From: Holosporales bacterium
GTDB taxonomy: Bacteria; Pseudomonadota; Alphaproteobacteria; RUG11792
Assembly (NCBI GenBank): GCA_031267075.1
Contig: JAIRZU010000045.1
Coordinates: 1-8,661 of the forward strand
Length of the DNA stretch: 8,661 nucleotides
Direction: 5' to 3'
In this document: one piece after another, positions 4,614 through 8,661 of the stretch
How the letters are laid out: the number at the start of each line of letters is the position of its first letter
How positions within the stretch are numbered: position 1 is the first letter of the stretch
Made by a program: the position numbers and the translations under genes
The notes under the pieces: generated by a model
What the model was told of the DNA's origin: nothing
The model's database searches: none
The model's input: only the letters and a program-made list of their open reading frames with translations

Positions 4614-5850
4614 TACCGCTACGAAAGGCATACGCGATGTTGGGTGGTTCCTATTTTGGGGCGCCTTCCTAAGCGGAGTTGTATTACTCGGGACCAGCCA
4701 GACCCTAGCGTTCATGCTAACCGAAATGAACATTGGGGTGGCGGCTGTATCATACGTCCTCCTCGCAACCATCCCATACTCCTGGAAGTTCGTACTCTCG
4801 CCATTTGTGAAGGCTATCATTTTGCGGCATACCGATCGCATTTACGCCGTGAAGAAGATAGCCCTGGTATCGCAGCTGCTGGTATTTCTAGGGTTTACAT
4901 CAATAGGCTTCTACGATAGATCTGGCTCCCTCGTGCTTCTGTGTGGGATAGTCCTGCTGACTGTAGTTTCCGTTTCCGTGCATGATATCGTAAGGACGTA
5001 TGTCAAGTTGAGTGTGTTCGACATGCGGGATCTCGGGATCGCGACGTCCGTGGAAAACGTTGGCTTCAGGATAGGGATGCTACTGGCGGGGGCCTGCCTA
5101 CTTTACACGGCAAACGTAGTGGGGTGGAGAATGGCATATGTTATGGTTGGAGCCTCTGCCTTGTTGATAGTCCTGTTCACTTTCCTGATGTCTGGTCTGG
5201 AGCAGCAGATGTTCAAAGATCAGGAGGCCAGTAGCGATGGCAAGCATGCTTTGGCCGGCTACATCAGGACGTGTGTAACATTCTTCAGGAGCAATGGGTT
5301 ACTGTTATTGGTATCCATCATGCTATCGTTCAAGTTCGCTGACAGCTGTATCAATTGCCTGAAGGGAGCGTTCCTGCATTCCATCGGAATTGGGAAGCTG
5401 ATGTTCGCAAATATCTCGCATATCGCAGGGGTGTTTGTTATGATAGCAAGTGGCACATTCGCCGGGGTGCTGATATCCAAGATAGGTAGTAGGAAGTGTG
5501 TGGCCGCTTCGTTCTTTGGTCATTGTCTCGCATCTATAATTTTCATGTTCCTGGCAGGTAATAAGGTAGATACCCTGACCCTCACTCTCCTGGTAAACGC
5601 CTCCACATTCGTCTTCGGCTTTTCCTGCGTAGTGTTCAGGACCTTCATCGCGGAGCAATCGAATGGAGACGTGAACATCTGCGCGGTCTTACTCTCGGTT
5701 GGCTCAGTGTTCAGGATACTTTCCTGCAGCCTCGGTGGTTTCATAGCCGAGAATTTCTCCTGGCCCACAGCATACCTAATCTGCCTAGTCGCCAACGTCC
5801 CAGGCCTTATCACATACGCTAAGTTCTACACGAAAGCAAAGATCCGGTGA
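4603..5850 (+). CDS. ampG: AmpG-like muropeptide permease (major facilitator superfamily)
   Basis: An integral inner-membrane transporter of about 415 residues with roughly twelve hydrophobic segments. AmpG proteins import anhydro-muropeptides released by wall turnover, driven by the proton gradient. Resemblance to AmpG: the first helix region (FLSGVVLLGTSQTLAFML) leads into SYVLLATIPYSWKFVLSPFV, like the AmpG 'P-Y-x-x-K-F-x-x-(A/S)-P' block. Further on, SVHDIVRTYV corresponds to the AmpG 'TQDI' block, and VGFRIGMLLAGACLLY then GWRMAYVMVGA match its 'GYRxGxLxxG...GWxxAY' region. The frame is open from a GTG at 4513, but those first 30 codons lie inside ftsA and are not membrane-like. GTG 4603 or 4606 is preferred, overlapping the ftsA stop by about 10 bases, which suggests translational coupling. 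No clear ribosome binding site is seen. Other MFS drug or nutrient permeases are the main alternative; substrate is inferred. Confidence 0.75.
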   Translation: MVFSTATKGIRDVGWFLFWGAFLSGVVLLGTSQTLAFMLTEMNIGVAAVSYVLLATIPYSWKFVLSPFVKAIILRHTDRIYAVKKIALVSQLLVFLGFTSIGFYDRSGSLVLLCGIVLLTVVSVSVHDIVRTYVKLSVFDMRDLGIATSVENVGFRIGMLLAGACLLYTANVVGWRMAYVMVGASALLIVLFTFLMSGLEQQMFKDQEASSDGKHALAGYIRTCVTFFRSNGLLLLVSIMLSFKFADSCINCLKGAFLHSIGIGKLMFANISHIAGVFVMIASGTFAGVLISKIGSRKCVAASFFGHCLASIIFMFLAGNKVDTLTLTLLVNASTFVFGFSCVVFRTFIAEQSNGDVNICAVLLSVGSVFRILSCSLGGFIAENFSWPTAYLICLVANVPGLITYAKFYTKAKIR

Positions 5851-5856
5851 GCTTTC

Positions 5857-5901
5857 ATCCCCAGTGCTATCTGGAAGATAGGGGGATACTTGAGCATCCC
5901 C
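5857..5901. terminator. Two mutually exclusive stem-loops between convergent genes
   Basis: ATCCCC (5857-5862) with GGGGAT (5882-5887), plus CTATCT (5867-5872) with AGATAG (5876-5881), forms a 12-bp bulged stem with a GGA loop. The same GGGGAT can instead pair with a second ATCCCC (5896-5901) around an 8-base loop. The structure begins 7 bases after the permease stop and lies 16 bases from the minus-strand coiled-coil stop, so it may end transcription from both sides. T-runs are weak. Confidence 0.5.
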
Positions 5902-5916
5902 TTCCATAGGTTGAGT

Positions 5917-6949
5917 TTACGCCGGCTCTTCTGGAGACGCCGGGGCAGGTTCCGGCCTGCGATATTGTCCCAGAGCGCCGAGTCCCGCCCGCAGCTGCCC
6001 CATATCGTGCATTAGCTGTCTGATCGCAGCCTCCAGGTTGTGCATCGCGTCCTCTAGCTTGTCCAGCCTAGACTGTCCGTGCACTAGTTGATCAATCTCG
6101 CCATGGAGTTGGGGCACTGTAGGCTCAGGCTGGTCCAAAATGAGCCGCGCTACATCGCCGGGCAGGGTCCCTATCTGTTGCGTTGCCTCAAGCTGAGCTA
6201 TCCTGGCGTCTTGCTGGGCTATCACGTCACGTAGCTGAGCTATTGTATTCCCAGACTGCTCTACTCCCTGCGAGCTGCTCGACAGTTCTTCCTAGGCAGC
6301 GCTGGTCGTGCTCTAGTAGTGTTGTGCTTTCGTTCAGCTTCCTCCATAACTGATCCACTTCGTCTTTCATTCGATCAATCAGCATGCCATCTGCAGTTCT
6401 CTGTGTTTCTGCAGCCCTCTCCCTGGCGGACTCCTGCCCGTCGGTAGCTTCGAGGTCGATCAAGGCTTGTCGGAGCGTCTCCATTTCGCCTTGTATCTCA
6501 TCCACAATCCTGGAGTTGCCGGTGCTCATTGCTTTAAGGTCCTGCTGGAGTCCTTCCATTTGCTTCTGGATGGTATTACCAAGGGGCTCCATTCTGTTCA
6601 TGCGTCCGATGAGTCTCCACATCGTGCCTGTCCTATCAGCTAGCTCTCCTTGAAGTCTCGCCACCTTGCTTCCGAGGGCTGTATTCCGAGTCTCTAATCT
6701 CCGCACGTGTTCTATTAGCGCGCGAGTGGTAGCATCCCCCGGTTGTATTGCAGACAGTAGATCACCTGGCAGCTCACCCTCAGGTAGTCCGGCTGGTGGA
6801 TCCACTGGTGGCACAACACCTCCTAGTCGCTCAGATAATTTTGCCGGCGCCCCAGGCGTTTCAGGTGGTAAGCCTTCGGTTGGTCTCATCGCGTATGCAG
6901 CCCCACTCAGTAACGTTCCTGCTAGCAATATAATTGCGCATTTGTTCAT
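5917..6949 (-). pseudogene. Secreted coiled-coil protein gene split by a frameshift
   Basis: I do not recognise a family. The first part (ATG 6949 to TGA 6227; 240 residues) begins with a clear signal peptide (MNKCAIILLAGTLLSGAAYA). A Pro/Gly-rich linker follows, then long heptad-patterned coiled coil (for example QKQMEGLQQDLKAM and RMKDEVDQLWRKLNES). Its last residues (AVWEYNSSAT) lose this character. In the +1 frame, open from 6291 after a TAG at 6294-6292, the coiled coil resumes with good heptads (GVEQSGNTIAQLRDVIAQ, then ARIAQLEATQQ). It continues to TAA at 5919-5917 with a Pro-rich end (RRPEPAPASPEEPA). Joined by a one-base shift between 6291 and 6230 the protein would be about 343 residues, periplasmic or surface-located. 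GGAGGT (6958-6953) precedes the ATG. Divergent from tolB. It could be an inactivating indel, a programmed frameshift, two genes (a GTG at 6225 could start the second), or a sequencing error. Confidence 0.6.
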
Positions 6950-7153
6950 ATTACCTCCATTAGTGAATCGTTGAGCCTATGCCCTATGATATATTGTTAC
7001 GTTGATGGCGAAGGGAGTCAAGGCTTTTTGTTAAAGTTGGCAGGAGGTCGATTGAATGGTGTGGCATGGCCATAAGTCTGAATGGCCAATCGTCACAGAA
7101 ATGTGGTAAGGTTGGGCACGTATAGCAATTTGTGATGCACAAAAAATCTAGAC
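6950..7153. other. Divergent regulatory region between the coiled-coil gene and tolB
   Basis: About 200 bases separate the two divergent starts. On the left is the probable coiled-coil promoter. In the middle is a perfect 7-bp inverted repeat, TGGCCAT (7067-7073) and ATGGCCA (7082-7088), with an 8-base spacer; the left arm is itself part of the palindrome ATGGCCAT. Nearer tolB a smaller dyad, TTTGTG (7129-7134) and CACAAA (7138-7143), lies just before its ATG. No good -35/-10 pair or Shine-Dalgarno sequence was found for tolB. A TATAGC at 7121-7126 is the best -10 guess. Confidence 0.4.
6994..7021 (-). promoter_or_regulatory. Probable promoter of the coiled-coil gene
   Basis: On the minus strand TTGACT (7021-7016) and TAACAA (6999-6994) are 16 bases apart. 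The -35 is one mismatch from consensus and the -10 is weaker. Initiation near 6986 would leave a leader of about 37 bases containing the GGAGGT ribosome binding site just before the ATG at 6949. Confidence 0.45.
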
Positions 7154-8539
7154 ATGTACGACGTAGTAAGAAGACTGATTGGCGCTATGCTGGCTATGTG
7201 TATAGTGGCTGGAGCGGCGTACTCCATTAAGATCGAAGTCACAGGCGGGAGTGTCGGGCCAGAACCGATAATGATATTGCACACCGGAGACAATGAACAG
7301 GGTGGGCATGAGGTTGTAGCTATCATCCTGAACGACCTAGTGCAATCTGGGTTATTTGTGGATGTAGGATCTCAGTGCAAAGTCTGTAAAGCAGATCTAG
7401 CGAAGTTGAGCAAGCAGAGCGCTGTGAGCGGAAATCCGCACCTCATGCAGTTGAAGCAGGATGGAGCTAGGTACCTAGCACTAGTACGAGTTACCGGAAT
7501 AATGAAAACGATTAAGGCGACTCTGATTGACGTAACAACTGGGAAAATCCTTCTTGACTCGGTAGGAACAGAGCTGAAAGATAGGGAAGCTGCCCACGAT
7601 ATCGCCGACAAAATATACAAGAGAATTACCAACGAGGATGGCTACTTCAACACACAGATAGTGTACGTAGAGACCGTCCCCGGGGTAGCTACATCTATGA
7701 GACGAACAAAGGTTGTCGTCATTGATCAAGATGGCGACAGAAGAAAGGAGGTAACAGATGGCCTCGCCCTTTCCCTAACTCCGAGGTACGGTTGGACCGA
7801 CAGGCATACCATCGTTTACGTGTTAATTGATGATAGGGAGAGAACGCCAGCTATGCGTGTGGCGCAGGCCTATACGCTTAATCTGAAAATGAAATCTAGG
7901 AAGCGGTTAATCGGAGACCGTATGCTTGCCGCCTTACAAAGCAAAAACCAAGGGGCCCCTGTGCAGATGTCATATGCTCCGCGACTATCTCCAGATGGAC
8001 GTTCAGCAGTCCTGGCAGTAGCCATCCGCGGCACATCTGCCATCTATGCAATTGACATCGGAGGTGATAAGATTACACAGATAACTCAGCATGGCTGCAT
8101 CGACACATCCCCCAGCTTTTCCAACGACGGGAAATTTATAGTGTTCACGTCGAACAGACATGGGACGGAGGCTATATACAGGGCGAGACCAGATGGCTCC
8201 GATGTGGTACGTCTAAGTGGAGGAGAGGGCAAATATTCACAGCCCGCTTGGTCCCCGAGGGGAGACCTCATAGCCTTCACGAAGCAACATAAGGGAACTT
8301 TCTTCATAGGTGTGATGAAGACGGATGGGACTGGCGAAAGGCTGATAGCCAGTGGTGGGTATGTCGTCGAAGCCCCGAGCTGGGTTGCAAATGGGAGGTA
8401 TGTAGTCTATACTGAAGCTATGCGCGGAGGGAAGTCCAGAATCGTGATGATAGATATAACTGGGCGGCATAAGCGCTACATAGATACGTATGGTGATGCA
8501 TCCAGTCCGTCATGCTCCCCTCCTTTCACTGGTGCGTGA
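7154..8539 (+). CDS. tolB: Tol-Pal system periplasmic protein TolB
   Basis: A 461-residue periplasmic protein that interacts with Pal and TolA and helps keep the outer membrane attached during constriction. Seen: a signal peptide with a hydrophobic core and likely cleavage after AAYS (residues 21-24), and an N-terminal alpha/beta domain (about 25-155). Next is a beta-propeller built of TolB/PD40-type repeats marked by APRLSPDG (275-282), SFSNDGKFIVFTSNRHG (321-337), PAWSPRGDLIAFT (364-376) and PSWVANGRYVVYT (408-420). The end, DASSPSCSPP, matches the usual TolB tail pattern where the last repeat reads 'SDPxWSP'. Length is normal. The start is ATG 7154, which places the signal peptide correctly; no Shine-Dalgarno sequence is evident. 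No tolQ, tolR, tolA or pal lies beside it here, so the system is dispersed or incomplete. A nuoH-like gene begins at or inside its 3' end. Confidence 0.93.
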   Translation: MYDVVRRLIGAMLAMCIVAGAAYSIKIEVTGGSVGPEPIMILHTGDNEQGGHEVVAIILNDLVQSGLFVDVGSQCKVCKADLAKLSKQSAVSGNPHLMQLKQDGARYLALVRVTGIMKTIKATLIDVTTGKILLDSVGTELKDREAAHDIADKIYKRITNEDGYFNTQIVYVETVPGVATSMRRTKVVVIDQDGDRRKEVTDGLALSLTPRYGWTDRHTIVYVLIDDRERTPAMRVAQAYTLNLKMKSRKRLIGDRMLAALQSKNQGAPVQMSYAPRLSPDGRSAVLAVAIRGTSAIYAIDIGGDKITQITQHGCIDTSPSFSNDGKFIVFTSNRHGTEAIYRARPDGSDVVRLSGGEGKYSQPAWSPRGDLIAFTKQHKGTFFIGVMKTDGTGERLIASGGYVVEAPSWVANGRYVVYTEAMRGGKSRIVMIDITGRHKRYIDTYGDASSPSCSPPFTGA

Positions 8540-8540
8540 A

Positions 8541-8661
8541 GTGGCGTATGTGTTCGAGATTTTGATCCTATACCTGGTCTGCATCACAGCCGCCGCGTAC
8601 GTATCACTTCTAGAACGCAAGCTCATCGCCAGGATACAGCTGAGAATTGGCCCATCTCTCT
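8541..8661 (+). CDS. nuoH: NADH-quinone oxidoreductase subunit H (NuoH family), partial 5' end
   Basis: The frame runs off the right edge. About 40 residues are visible: one transmembrane helix (EILILYLVCITAAAYVS) followed by LLERKLIARIQLRIGPSL. Known: NuoH, the membrane subunit of complex I near the quinone site, has an 'ERK...(I/M)QxRxGPN' block right after its first helix. The related subunit of membrane-bound hydrogenases has a similar block. Here GPN reads GPS. Start is uncertain: GTG 8541 lies one base after the tolB stop. ATG 8496 and GTG 8532 are in frame further upstream and would overlap tolB; ATG 8496 gives a more typical N-terminal length. None has a clear ribosome binding site. 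The tight junction suggests cotranscription with tolB. Confidence 0.75.
   Translation, partial: MAYVFEILILYLVCITAAAYVSLLERKLIARIQLRIGPSL

Noticed and set aside
6384..6974. Plus-strand frames opposite the coiled-coil gene
   Set aside because: Ser/Pro/Val-rich shadows; the minus strand has a signal peptide, ribosome binding site and heptads.
1..8661. CRISPR array, phage module, toxin-antitoxin pair or secretion-system cluster
   Set aside because: No regularly spaced direct repeats, phage structural genes or recognisable defence or secretion genes were found. The only mobile-element hint is the 16-codon fragment at the left edge.

Overview
The window looks like a stretch of an alphaproteobacterial chromosome, most probably from the order Rickettsiales and perhaps an Anaplasma-type genome. 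The basis is inference. Base composition is roughly balanced by eye. Housekeeping genes are scattered rather than grouped in the usual clusters: ftsA lies outside a division/cell-wall cluster, and tolB lies without its tol-pal partners. There are long gene-poor stretches with broken reading frames, weak ribosome binding sites, and single dispersed tRNA genes. No rRNA gene or species marker is present, so the placement is tentative.

Layout, left to right. (1) 1-252: two divergent promoters. The leftward one is a perfect TTGACA-18-TATAAT match and drives a gene that runs off the window. Only its first 16 codons are visible, starting with a CxxCxC zinc-ribbon-like motif. The rightward one drives a tRNA with anticodon CAT, probably the lysidine-modified tRNA-Ile. 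(2) 286-1446, minus strand: a secreted penicillin-binding-protein-type D-Ala-D-Ala carboxypeptidase (DacF/PBP5-6 family). (3) 1525-1992: an unrecognised 155-residue protein with codon use unlike its neighbours. (4) 1993-3341: a gene-poor stretch with tRNA-Glu(CTC), several hairpins and two antisense-overlapping open frames that look like gene remnants. (5) 3342-5850: ftsA (TTG start), overlapped at its end by an AmpG-like muropeptide permease. (6) 5857-5901: stem-loops between convergent genes. (7) 5917-6949, minus strand: a secreted coiled-coil protein split in two by a frameshift. (8) 7154-8539: tolB, divergent from (7). (9) 8541 to the window edge: the first part of nuoH or a close relative.

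Common theme. Four of the recognisable genes act on the envelope or at division: DacF trims peptidoglycan stem peptides, FtsA ties the FtsZ ring to the inner membrane, AmpG-family permeases import muropeptides released by wall turnover, and TolB links constriction to the outer membrane. Together they suggest that the organism keeps and recycles some peptidoglycan. That is notable if it is an obligate intracellular member of the Rickettsiales.

No clearly new multigene system is visible. The items most worth a second look are the split coiled-coil gene beside tolB, the antisense remnants around a perfect palindrome at 2857-2880, the 155-residue orphan, and the zinc-ribbon gene behind a perfect consensus promoter at the left edge.
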